A DNA stretch of 64,000 nt from the NCBI GenBank assembly GCA_965205255.1, contig OZ242051.1, positions 1,984,001 through 2,048,000 on the forward strand, given 5' to 3'. The notes under the pieces were generated by a model. That model saw nothing but the letters and a program-made list of their open reading frames with translations. It did not search any database and was not told where the DNA came from. A program made the position numbers and the translations under genes. Shown here in pieces: positions 18,301 to 25,532 of this stretch; the first letter of the stretch is position 1; each line of letters begins with the position of its first letter. This stretch comes from G965205255 sp965205255. GTDB lineage: Bacteria; Pseudomonadota; Gammaproteobacteria; Pseudomonadales; Endozoicomonadaceae.

Positions 18301-18930
18301 GTGGTGGACCCAAAGGTATTCAAATCGGTGATGCAGGAAAGCTATAAAGACACCTACTTTGAACTGATGCAACAGTTCTGGCGTTGGTCGGATGAACAGA
18401 AACGGCAGTGGCAGGTGCCGTTAAGAACTGCTCTCAGGGAAAACAACACCACAAAGCTACCAAAAGCACTTAGACGCTTGAGTATAGATAAGAAAGACAT
18501 CCTTAAAAAAGACTACATCAGCAAACTGCAAAACCCGGCTACTCAGGACAGAACGTTATCTGATCTGGCAAACAGTTATAGCGGGTTTCATCAATATAAC
18601 CCAAAAGCTATAGATGATTTTTTGGATACAAAGTTAGGTGAAGGTACGTTGAGTGCTAAATATGCAAAAACCCGTCATATTGCAGCTACCGAGACAGGCT
18701 GTAACCCCTGGTTTACGGGCAATGGTGTGACGGAACGTGACAACCGCTTTTTATCGAAGGTGGCCAGCGATCTGGTGCCCAATAAAAAGTACGGTGCCAT
18801 TGAAGTGCTGAGCATTTTCCGTGCCACCAAATCCGAACTGTTAGACCAGGAAGCACCCAAACTGGATGCCTTGCGCGAAAAAAATGCGTTAGTCACCCTT
18901 CCCCTCACCCCCATTGAAGGACTGAAGTAA
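18301..18930 (+). CDS. Orphan toxin tip, module 9 (last)
   Basis: 209 residues from a GTG. R class first block (RTALRENNTTKLPKAL), second block NPKAIDDFLDTKLGEGTL; nearly identical to module 7. It is the last toxin tip of the array. Confidence 0.7.
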   Translation: MVDPKVFKSVMQESYKDTYFELMQQFWRWSDEQKRQWQVPLRTALRENNTTKLPKALRRLSIDKKDILKKDYISKLQNPATQDRTLSDLANSYSGFHQYNPKAIDDFLDTKLGEGTLSAKYAKTRHIAATETGCNPWFTGNGVTERDNRFLSKVASDLVPNKKYGAIEVLSIFRATKSELLDQEAPKLDALREKNALVTLPLTPIEGLK

Positions 18931-19353
18931 ATGAAAACATTTCCCTTACTAGGAGAAAACCTTAGAGAAGAGCTTCTTGAGGCAGAAAAAATTCCTGGTG
19001 ATCTGGATTGGCTTGGTACTTTTGATTTTATCTGGAATGTCTTTAAAACCAAAACCAATGACTATATTCTTCTTCATCTTGATGGCTTACCTGGCCCTTC
19101 TCAGGTAGAAATACCACTGGCCGCTGCGCCCTGGATAGCCAAGCAGATTAAAGCACTGTTGCTGCCGCCAGAACAGGGTGGTAAGCCGCTGGATGTGCTG
19201 ACCGGTGCACAGACGTTTAATGGCGAAGAAGTGGTGGTATTTCGTTGTATGGTCTTTGGTAAGGAAGCTGCCCTGTTGGACTACTCCTACGAAGGCTTCT
19301 ATCCCATCCCAGCGATGAGTTGGCATAAATTAGACCCTATTGTTTCTATCTAG
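18931..19353 (+). CDS. Putative immunity protein, module 9, with aberrant C-terminus
   Basis: 140 residues, about 20 shorter than its siblings. N-terminal block ENLREELLEAEKIPGD and middle DYILLHLDGLPGPSQ are standard, but after CMVFGK (base about 19263) similarity to all other copies stops and an unrelated 29-residue end follows (EAALLDYSYEGFYPIPAMS and beyond). Either this is a genuine additional C-terminal variant, or the gene was cut here when the foreign block 19354-21410 arrived; a normal immunity 3' end lies on the far side of that block. Confidence 0.6.
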   Translation: MKTFPLLGENLREELLEAEKIPGDLDWLGTFDFIWNVFKTKTNDYILLHLDGLPGPSQVEIPLAAAPWIAKQIKALLLPPEQGGKPLDVLTGAQTFNGEEVVVFRCMVFGKEAALLDYSYEGFYPIPAMSWHKLDPIVSI

Positions 19354-19442
19354 CAACAGTATAATTCAATTTAGTCTGTTTATCTTGAGATAAGCAACTA
19401 GTCCAATAGAGTGCTGTATTACCAGATAAGGGAACCAAATCG

Positions 19443-20549
19443 ATGAAAACACGTGCCGCAGTGGCCTTTGAGGCCGGAAAACCCCTGGAAATTGTAGAGG
19501 TTGACCTGGAGGGGCCCCGCGCGGGCGAGGTCCTGGTTGAGATCAAGGCGACCGGTATATGCCATACCGATGCCTTTACCCTGTCTGGGGATGACCCGGA
19601 GGGCGCCTTTCCCGCTATCCTTGGCCACGAGGGTGCCGGTGTGGTGGTGGAAGTCGGCCCGAGAGTTACCGGGCTCAAGGCCGGAGATCACGTGATCCCC
19701 TTGTATACACCCGAGTGCCGCACCTGCGATTTTTGCCTGAACCCGAAAACCAATCTCTGCCAATCTGTGCGGGAAACCCAGGGCCAGGGGGTGATGCCTG
19801 ACGGTACCAGCCGTTTCTCGCTAGATGGCAATCCCATTCTGCATTACATGGGCTGTTCCACCTTTTCCAACTACACGGTGCTGCCAGAGATAGCGCTGGC
19901 GAAAGTGCGCGAAGATGCGCCCTTCGACAAGATTTGTTATATCGGCTGTGGGGTTACCACTGGCATCGGTGCGGTGGCCTTCACCATGGGTGTAGAGCCC
20001 GGTTCTACAGTTGCAGTGTGGGGTCTGGGCGGTATAGGTCTGAACGTCATACAGGGCGCGAAGATGGTGGGTGCCTCACGCATTATTGGTGTCGACCTCA
20101 ATCCCGACAAAGTGGTCTTGGCGAAAAAGTTTGGTATGACGGATTTCGTCAATCCGAAAGACGTTGACGACGTGGTGGGCCACCTGGTGGAAATTACCGG
20201 CGGTGGTCTGGATTACACTTTCGAGTGCATAGGTAACGTGAATACCATGCGCCAGGCCCTTGAGGCCTGTCACAAAGGCTGGGGTGAAAGCTGCATTATC
20301 GGCGTGGCCGGTGCCGGCCAGGAAATTTCAACCCGGCCCTTCCATTTGGTTACCGGCCGCAGTTGGCGCGGTACCGCCTTCGGTGGCGCCAGAGGTCGCA
20401 CGGACGTGCCGAGAATTGTCGATTGGTACATGGACGGCAGAATCAACATCGACGACCTGATCACACACACCATGCCATTGGATGATATCAACAAGGCCTT
20501 TGACCTGATGCACTCCGGTGAGAGTATTCGATCTGTAGTTCAGTATTAA
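19443..20549 (+). CDS. adhC: S-(hydroxymethyl)glutathione dehydrogenase / class III alcohol dehydrogenase
   Basis: 368 residues, full length for the family. It oxidises the spontaneous glutathione-formaldehyde adduct with NAD+, the main formaldehyde detoxification route. Visible features: GICHTDAFTLSG (catalytic zinc Cys), GHEGAGVV, PECRTCDFCLNPKTNLC (structural zinc Cys cluster), GCGVTTGIGA, the GLGGIGLNVIQG dinucleotide-binding motif, and SWRGTAFGGARGR. AAGGGAACC lies before the ATG. It looks intact. Its high G+C and its place inside a T6SS cassette array indicate acquisition by transfer. Confidence 0.95.
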   Translation: MKTRAAVAFEAGKPLEIVEVDLEGPRAGEVLVEIKATGICHTDAFTLSGDDPEGAFPAILGHEGAGVVVEVGPRVTGLKAGDHVIPLYTPECRTCDFCLNPKTNLCQSVRETQGQGVMPDGTSRFSLDGNPILHYMGCSTFSNYTVLPEIALAKVREDAPFDKICYIGCGVTTGIGAVAFTMGVEPGSTVAVWGLGGIGLNVIQGAKMVGASRIIGVDLNPDKVVLAKKFGMTDFVNPKDVDDVVGHLVEITGGGLDYTFECIGNVNTMRQALEACHKGWGESCIIGVAGAGQEISTRPFHLVTGRSWRGTAFGGARGRTDVPRIVDWYMDGRINIDDLITHTMPLDDINKAFDLMHSGESIRSVVQY

Positions 20550-20595
20550 GGTTCAATATTAAGCTGCCGTATCAGGCATTTTCCGTGGAGTAAGA

Positions 20596-21069
20596 GTGCC
20601 CTATCAGCAATTGATTACAGACTGTATTGAGCGCTACCGTGCGGTGCCCGGTGGCCTGCTTCCCCTGTTGCACGCGGTACAGGAGATAGCGGGCTGTATT
20701 CCCGCCAAAACGATTCCTGAAATAGCCTCGGCAATGAATCTGTCTGGCGCTGAAGTACAGGGTGTTATCAGCTTTTACCACGATTTTCGCAGCGAGCTTG
20801 GCGGTAGTCATACGGTGCAGATCTGCCGTGCAGAAGCCTGTCAGGCAGTGGGCGGGCGTGATCTTGAGACTCATGCGAAGGCTGCCGTTGGTGTAGATTT
20901 CGGTGAAACCATGGCGGATGGCCAGATAACATTGGAGGCGGTCTACTGCCTGGGCAATTGCGCCTGTTCTCCGTCGGTGAGAATCGATGACAGGGTTTAT
21001 GCACGGGTGGATGGGGAAAAACTCGATACCCTGCTGGCTGCGCTTCCCCCACAGGAGGAGCGCCTGTGA
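20596..21069 (+). CDS. fdsG: NAD-dependent formate dehydrogenase gamma subunit (FdsG; NuoE-like)
   Basis: 157 residues from a GTG with GGAGTAAGA upstream. It is a thioredoxin-like [2Fe-2S] protein: QGVISFYHDFR, then Cys pairs CRAEAC and CLGNC. NuoE of complex I has the same fold, but pairing with adhC and with an FdsB-type next gene favours the soluble molybdenum formate dehydrogenase. FdsG passes electrons between the FdsA active site and FdsB. The catalytic subunit fdsA is not in the window, so the protein probably has no function here. Confidence 0.8.
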   Translation: MPYQQLITDCIERYRAVPGGLLPLLHAVQEIAGCIPAKTIPEIASAMNLSGAEVQGVISFYHDFRSELGGSHTVQICRAEACQAVGGRDLETHAKAAVGVDFGETMADGQITLEAVYCLGNCACSPSVRIDDRVYARVDGEKLDTLLAALPPQEERL

Positions 21070-21410
21070 CCGCGCGGCTGTTTATCCCCAGCGATACTAC
21101 CGCGATTGCTATGGGAAGCGACGAGATTGCCGCGGCCCTGGGCGACCCATTGTGTCTGGAGCACTATCAGTCTCTGCATGGCTTCGATGGTCTGGAGCAT
21201 GCCCTGCATGCGCTTGGAGTATCCCCACGCCTGGGAAGTGCTACACACTACCATAGGCAAGGCCGAGGCAGCGGGTTTTCTCGGAGATCACATTTGTAAC
21301 AGTGGCAAAGCGTTTCACCTGGAACTGCGCATGGGAGCCGGCGCTTATATCTGTGGTGAGGAAACCTCCTTACTGGACAGCCTGGAAGGCAAGCGCGGCA
21401 AAGTGCGGGC
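21066..21410 (+). pseudogene. fdsB: Formate dehydrogenase beta subunit fragment (FdsB), deleted twice
   Basis: A GTG at 21066 overlaps the fdsG stop (GTGA), the normal operon arrangement. The first 50 codons read as an FdsB N-terminus (RLFIPSDTTAIAMGSDEI, LEHYQSLHG). At about 21216 an internal deletion joins this out of frame to a later part (EYPHAWEVL, GAGAYICGEETSLLDSLEG), so the region holding the first FMN/NAD-binding residues is gone. The gene then stops at 21410, where the sequence switches within AAGGCAGGAT to immunity-gene sequence. Confidence 0.85.
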
Positions 21411-21557
21411 AAGGCAGGATTTAGATTATATAACAAAACTCGCTTGCATAAACGACACGAAATCCCCCCTGAGTTCATTGAATTAACCGACAGCATGATT
21501 CTGGAAAATAATCATGCGTTCTTAACCACACTGGAATCGCTGGAGAAATATATTTAA
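21411..21557 (+). pseudogene. Detached 3' end of an array immunity gene
   Basis: These 147 bases match the 3' end of the module 6 and 8 immunity genes almost perfectly (I see two differences from 18077-18222), encoding FRLYNKTRLHKRHEIPPEF through to LESLEKYI and the stop. There is no start or N-terminal part. It marks where the array originally ended, beyond the foreign block. Confidence 0.92.
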
Positions 21558-21600
21558 TTCATTAAAATAATGGATGGTTTTTTGAGAAATTATAGAATTT

Positions 21601-22569
21601 ATGTTGGATTTTGATATACAGGATGTGTGTGAGGCAGACTGTACGCCTCGATCATCGGTTAACCCTATGTTGCTGCAACAGCGATACCTTCTGGATAAAC
21701 TGGTGGGGGTTGGTGGCATGGGCGCTGTTTATCAGGCCAGTGATCTGTTACGGCAATCGCTGGGTGATTCTCAGGCCACCGTTGCGGTTAAAGTGTTAAG
21801 CACCGATATGCAAAGTTACGCCGATGCCGACCGGTTGTTATTCGGGGAGTATTTAATACAGCAGCAGTTACACCATCCCCTCATTTGTGCAGCCTGTCAT
21901 TTTGACGTGTGTTCAGACACGCAACAGGCATTTATGGTGATGGAATGGCTGCCTGGGGTGCCATTAAAAAGCTGGTTGGTGCAGCCGGAATATGCAGTTT
22001 TTCAGGAAAAGCTTCAGCGATTTTCTCTAGCGTTGCAGTTGGTCAATGCAGTGAGCTTCTGTCATAAGAAACAGGTTATTCATGCTGATTTAAAACCGGA
22101 AAACATTATGATAGACGATGAAGGGCAGCTCACGCTGTTTGACTTTGGTGTGTCTATTTCACAGGCAGAAGCATTAAAAGGTGTACCTCGTCTGGATCAT
22201 AAGCAAATGAATGCACTTAGCCCGTATTACTCGGCACCGGAACTGTTTCAGGGAGAGACTCCTAATGAACGCAGTGATATTTTTTCTGTGGGGTGTATTT
22301 TGTATAAGCTGTTTACGGGTAAACACCCTTTGGCGCAACCGGTTAAACGTGCGATGGAAGACTGGCCAGAGATTGAGTCATCTGCGTCATTGTCAGAGCC
22401 GTTGAATGATGCATTGCTAGATATGTTGTGCCCGTCTCCGGCCAGCCGGTCAAAAAATATGGAACGTCTTCAGCGGCTGCTTGAAGCAGAGATGGAGTGC
22501 CTGAGCGTAGTAAAAAAGAAAAGTATAAAAAGACGCTGGTTGGACCCCGTTGCAAAAATCTTAGAATAA
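21601..22569 (+). CDS. T6SS-type Ser/Thr protein kinase
   Basis: 322 residues with a complete eukaryotic-type kinase domain: Gly loop GVGGMGAVY (36-44), VAVK with Lys64, catalytic loop HADLKPEN (161-168), DFG (181-183), YSAPE in the activation segment and RSDIFSVGCILYKLFTG. No membrane segment or periplasmic sensor domain follows, unlike longer PpkA kinases. Its position 44 bases after the array remnant, and the FHA protein at the other end of the island, suggest post-translational T6SS control through TagH phosphorylation; the link is inferred from the family. Confidence 0.88.
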   Translation: MLDFDIQDVCEADCTPRSSVNPMLLQQRYLLDKLVGVGGMGAVYQASDLLRQSLGDSQATVAVKVLSTDMQSYADADRLLFGEYLIQQQLHHPLICAACHFDVCSDTQQAFMVMEWLPGVPLKSWLVQPEYAVFQEKLQRFSLALQLVNAVSFCHKKQVIHADLKPENIMIDDEGQLTLFDFGVSISQAEALKGVPRLDHKQMNALSPYYSAPELFQGETPNERSDIFSVGCILYKLFTGKHPLAQPVKRAMEDWPEIESSASLSEPLNDALLDMLCPSPASRSKNMERLQRLLEAEMECLSVVKKKSIKRRWLDPVAKILE

Positions 22570-22603
22570 GCCAGACTACTCCTCAACAATAAATAGGGTA
22601 AGT

Positions 22604-23205
22604 ATGTCTGACTTTAAATGGCGTCATTTTTTGGGGGATATTATCCTATCAGCAGTACGCTGGTATTGTAAATACGGTATCAGCTATCGTGAGCTGGCGG
22701 AGATGCTAGATGAAAGGGGTATCAAGGTCGTAAGCGCCCAATTAAGCACATACTTCCGCTTATCTGGCTGCTCAGTTATTTTTTAAAACAGTGCCTGCAG
22801 TCAGCGCTTTTCTGAATAAAGCCATTGGGCACAATGGCTTTCCTAAAAAAGTGATGATTGATAAAGTCGGAGCTAATCTGGTGGCACTGGAATCGGTGAA
22901 TTTTGCCATTGTTTTTAATGGGGTGCTTCTTTCTGATGGTCGATATTTTACAGGCAAAATATCTGAATAATATCGTTGAACAGAGCCTGTCTATTAAGAG
23001 AAAGATGTGGCAGGAGCTGGGGTTTAAATCCGTGGAAGGTGCTTCTGCCACTATTGCCAGAAATAAATGATGGCGAATGCTGAACAAAGGTCAGCATTGT
23101 GATGGAAGTGATCGTCCTGCCTTTGAGCAGTTTTATGCACTGGCAGGATAATTGCGTCTGAAAGAGGGAAACTGTTCAGCTTGTGGTCGAGTTTGCAACA
23201 GAACC
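22604..23205 (+). mobile_element. Decayed IS6-family insertion sequence
   Basis: The N-terminal part of an IS6/IS26-type transposase is readable (SDFKWRHFLG, GISYRELAEML), then the DDE core is largely deleted and later pieces lie in shifted frames: FLNKAIGHNGFPKKVMIDK, KYLNNIVEQ, and the end SDRPAFEQFYALAG with a stop at 23149-23151. A right inverted repeat GGTTCTGTTGCAAAC is present in reverse complement at 23191-23205, typical of IS6. No left repeat was found before 22604. Confidence 0.88.
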
Positions 23206-23341
23206 AGTTTTAGTGTCTATATAACTCTTGTTTTTACACAATATCACCATTACTATTGGCTCTCATTAGTTATAAATTTTTTTATGTTTGGTGTAATTTA
23301 TCCACAACTGATCGACCAACTGGTTGAAGATACAGCATACT

Positions 23342-24805
23342 ATGAAGTATATTATCAAACTATTTCCTGAGATTACCATTAAGAGCCCACCTGTTCGCAA
23401 GCAGCTTATCCGGCAGTTATGCCGTAATATTAGAAAAATATGTAGTCAGTTTGATCCCGATGTAGAGGTAAGTAGCGAGTGGGATTTAATCGATATTAAT
23501 ACGTTATCCACAGATACTGATCAACAATATAAAATCGGGAATGCTCTTTCTCATACTCCGGGTATTGCTCATTTTTTTACTGTTGAAGAATACCAGCTGT
23601 CAGATCTCGATGAAATGGTAAAACGTTGCCTGGCGCTTTATTCTGGAAGACTGCAAGGTAAAACTTTTGCCGTAAGAGTAAAGCGCACAGGAAAACATGA
23701 CTTCACATCCATTGAAGTCGAACAATATGTGGGAGGAGGGCTTAATCAAAATACTCAGGCAAAAGGAGTAAAACTGAAAAGCCCTGATGTAACCATTAAT
23801 ATTGAAATTAAACATAACCGTTATTTTCTTGTTAAGGAACGCTTTAGTGGACTAGGAGGGTTTCCTCTTGGTACTCAGGACCCTGTGCTTTCGCTAATTT
23901 CTGGCGGTTTTGATTCTGCAGTTGCCAGTTTTTTAACCATGAAACGTGGCATTAATACACACTTTTGCTTTTTTAATCTTGGTGGACACTTACATGAAAC
24001 CGGTGTAAAAGAAGTGGCGTATTATTTATGGCAAAAATATGGTTCATCACACTATGTACGTTTTGTCACTATCCCCTTTCAGGGTGTTGTTGAGCAGATA
24101 CTAAAGCATGTTGATTCTTCTCAAATGGGTGTTATTCTCAAGCGAATGATGTTACGTGCCGCTACTGCTGTGGCTAAAGAAATGAATATTTCAGCACTTG
24201 TAACGGGTGAGGCAATTGCCCAAGTTTCCAGCCAAACTCTACCTAATTTATCAGTGATCGATTCAATCACCGATATGCTTACCATGCGTCCGCTGATTGT
24301 AATGGACAAACAGGATATTATTAGTATTGCTCGCAAGATTGGTACTGAAGATTTTTCTAAAAGCATACCTGAGTATTGTGCGGTTATTTCCCGAAAACCC
24401 ACCACGCGAGCTAATGCTGAAAAAATCGCTTTTGAAGAAAGCAAACTGGATTTATCAGTTCTTGAAGAAGCGATTAAAAATCGCAAAAATGAACGGATTA
24501 ATGACCTTGTCAGTCAGGAACATCCGGATATAATCGACCAAGTCGCACTGGTTACTCAACCGGATTTTTCAGATATTATTATTGACATTCGCCATCCTAA
24601 TGAATGTCATAACACTCCTTTTATGCTCACAAGTAATGAAGTTCTGTCTATTCCTTTTTATAAATTAGAGTCACAGATAAAATTGTTAAATAAAGATAAA
24701 CGATACTTGCTATTTTGCGATAAAGGCATTGTTAGTCGATTACATGCGGCGCATTTAGTTGGCGAAGGTTATACAAATATTGGCGTTTATTTGGCAAAAA
24801 AATAA
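23342..24805 (+). CDS. thiI: tRNA 4-thiouridine synthetase / sulfurtransferase ThiI
   Basis: 487 residues from the ATG at 23342, which matches the family N-terminus (MKYIIKLFPEITIKS); an in-frame TTG at 23324 would add six residues but is less likely. Order: ferredoxin-like and THUMP domains, then the PP-loop SGGFDS at 187-192 that adenylates tRNA U8, then a rhodanese domain with the persulfide Cys at about 459 (LLFCDKG). The partner Cys in PEYCAVISRK is also present. ThiI makes s4U in tRNA and supplies sulfur for thiamine thiazole. folA follows after 21 bases. Confidence 0.95.
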   Translation: MKYIIKLFPEITIKSPPVRKQLIRQLCRNIRKICSQFDPDVEVSSEWDLIDINTLSTDTDQQYKIGNALSHTPGIAHFFTVEEYQLSDLDEMVKRCLALYSGRLQGKTFAVRVKRTGKHDFTSIEVEQYVGGGLNQNTQAKGVKLKSPDVTINIEIKHNRYFLVKERFSGLGGFPLGTQDPVLSLISGGFDSAVASFLTMKRGINTHFCFFNLGGHLHETGVKEVAYYLWQKYGSSHYVRFVTIPFQGVVEQILKHVDSSQMGVILKRMMLRAATAVAKEMNISALVTGEAIAQVSSQTLPNLSVIDSITDMLTMRPLIVMDKQDIISIARKIGTEDFSKSIPEYCAVISRKPTTRANAEKIAFEESKLDLSVLEEAIKNRKNERINDLVSQEHPDIIDQVALVTQPDFSDIIIDIRHPNECHNTPFMLTSNEVLSIPFYKLESQIKLLNKDKRYLLFCDKGIVSRLHAAHLVGEGYTNIGVYLAKK

Positions 24806-24826
24806 AGGAAAACTAAAGGATTCTCA

Positions 24827-25339
24827 ATGAACATTGCTTTGATTGTTGCCATGGCAGAAAATAATGCCATCGGTATTAATAATAAAATACCATGGCATGT
24901 GCCGGGCGAATTGCGTTATTTTAAAACTGTTACCATGGGAAAGCCTATCATTATGGGCAAAAAGACATTTTTGTCTTTAAGCAAACCTTTACCGGGAAGA
25001 GTTAATATTGTGATTACACGTGATGCAACTTGGCATCACGACGGTGTAACTGTTGTTTACTCTCTCAAAGATGCTATTGAATGTGCCAGAGATATTGCTT
25101 GCATAAACGACATAAACGAAGTCATGATTATTGGTGGTGCGCAAATTTATGAACAGGCTTTACCTTTAGCAGATAAAATATACATGACACGTATTTATAA
25201 AAACTTTGAAGCAGATACTTTTTTCCCCTCAATTAATGATAACGAATGGACAGAAATATTCAGAGAAGAACATGAAACTGAAGGCTGTGAAAAACTAAAA
25301 TATGCTTATACCATATTGCAAAAAAAAACTTATAACTAA
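24827..25339 (+). CDS. folA: Dihydrofolate reductase
   Basis: 170 residues of type I dihydrofolate reductase, which reduces dihydrofolate to tetrahydrofolate with NADPH. Seen are NAIGINNKIPWHVPGELRYFK, GKPIIMGKKTFLS, LPGRVNIVITRD and the C-terminal IIGGAQIYEQALPLADKIY motif. AAAGGA lies upstream of the ATG. It probably forms a two-gene unit with thiI, which ends at a dispersed repeat. Confidence 0.96.
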   Translation: MNIALIVAMAENNAIGINNKIPWHVPGELRYFKTVTMGKPIIMGKKTFLSLSKPLPGRVNIVITRDATWHHDGVTVVYSLKDAIECARDIACINDINEVMIIGGAQIYEQALPLADKIYMTRIYKNFEADTFFPSINDNEWTEIFREEHETEGCEKLKYAYTILQKKTYN

Positions 25340-25366
25340 GCACCATGGCAATATACTGCAATAATA

Positions 25367-25526
25367 ATACCAAAACCTGTCTCTAACTACTGTTATGAGC
25401 AGGCTTTTATGGCTTGCATTTAAAGGTGAAGTGACGAGTCAAAGCCAGCGATTGCGAGGAGCTTCAACGCATAAAAGTAAGATCCGAAAAGCAGCTCAAT
25501 AAAAAGTTAGAAGTAGGTTTAGGTAT
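25367..25526. repeat. Dispersed inverted-end repeat, copy A (full length)
   Basis: About 160 bases. The left end ATACCAAAACCTGTCTCTAA and the right end (25506-25526) are imperfect inverted repeats. The whole copy aligns with the reverse complement of copy B at 31289. It lies between the convergent folA and ftsI genes. No transposase is encoded, so it behaves like a MITE or a large interspersed repeat. Confidence 0.85.
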
Positions 25527-25532
25527 AATACT

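Larger units (their letters stand above)
8735..19353 (+). repeat. Tandem array of nine toxin-tip/immunity modules
   Basis: Starting inside the effector gene, a unit of toxin C-terminus plus small downstream gene recurs nine times in the same orientation. The equivalent toxin Val codons lie at 8792, 9979, 11168, 12358, 13547, 14738, 15925, 17114 and 18301, spacings of 1187-1191 bases. Each unit has a leader of about 75 bases (AACAGAGAAAAA, then TCTTTCCCCC, then CACGTGGGAGAA), a toxin frame of about 630 bases ending GGACTGAAGTAA, and an ATG directly after that stop for the immunity gene. The first unit is fused to the full effector; the other eight are orphans. Similar orphan modules are known downstream of CdiA and Rhs toxins, usually with dissimilar tips; here all tips are close relatives. 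Confidence 0.95.
19354..21410 (+). other. G+C-rich foreign block carrying C1-oxidation genes
   Basis: From about 19443 base composition changes sharply: 39 of 60 bases are G or C at 19501-19560, against 26 of 60 at 18961-19020 in the array. The block holds adhC, fdsG and a deleted fdsB, a formaldehyde-to-formate-to-CO2 gene set. It lies between a truncated-looking immunity gene and the detached 3' end of another, so it entered, or was left by recombination, within the array. No transposase or att site is visible at its ends. Confidence 0.75.

Noticed and set aside
8735..19353. Array as an assembly artefact from repeated misjoining
   Set aside because: Modules differ in distinct blocks and private substitutions, leaders vary, and one immunity gene is frameshifted; a collapsed or copied contig would give identical units. 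Exact copy number still deserves long-read confirmation.
7055..19353. Minus-strand open frames repeated in each module
   Set aside because: They are antisense shadows that recur only because the modules themselves are repeated; none has a plausible ribosome-binding site or protein-like composition.
20596..21410. Reading the two genes as complex I subunits nuoE and nuoF
   Set aside because: The folds are shared, but the N-terminus of the second gene (RLFIPSDTTAIAMGSDEI), the GTGA overlap and the neighbouring formaldehyde dehydrogenase fit the soluble formate dehydrogenase FdsG/FdsB better.
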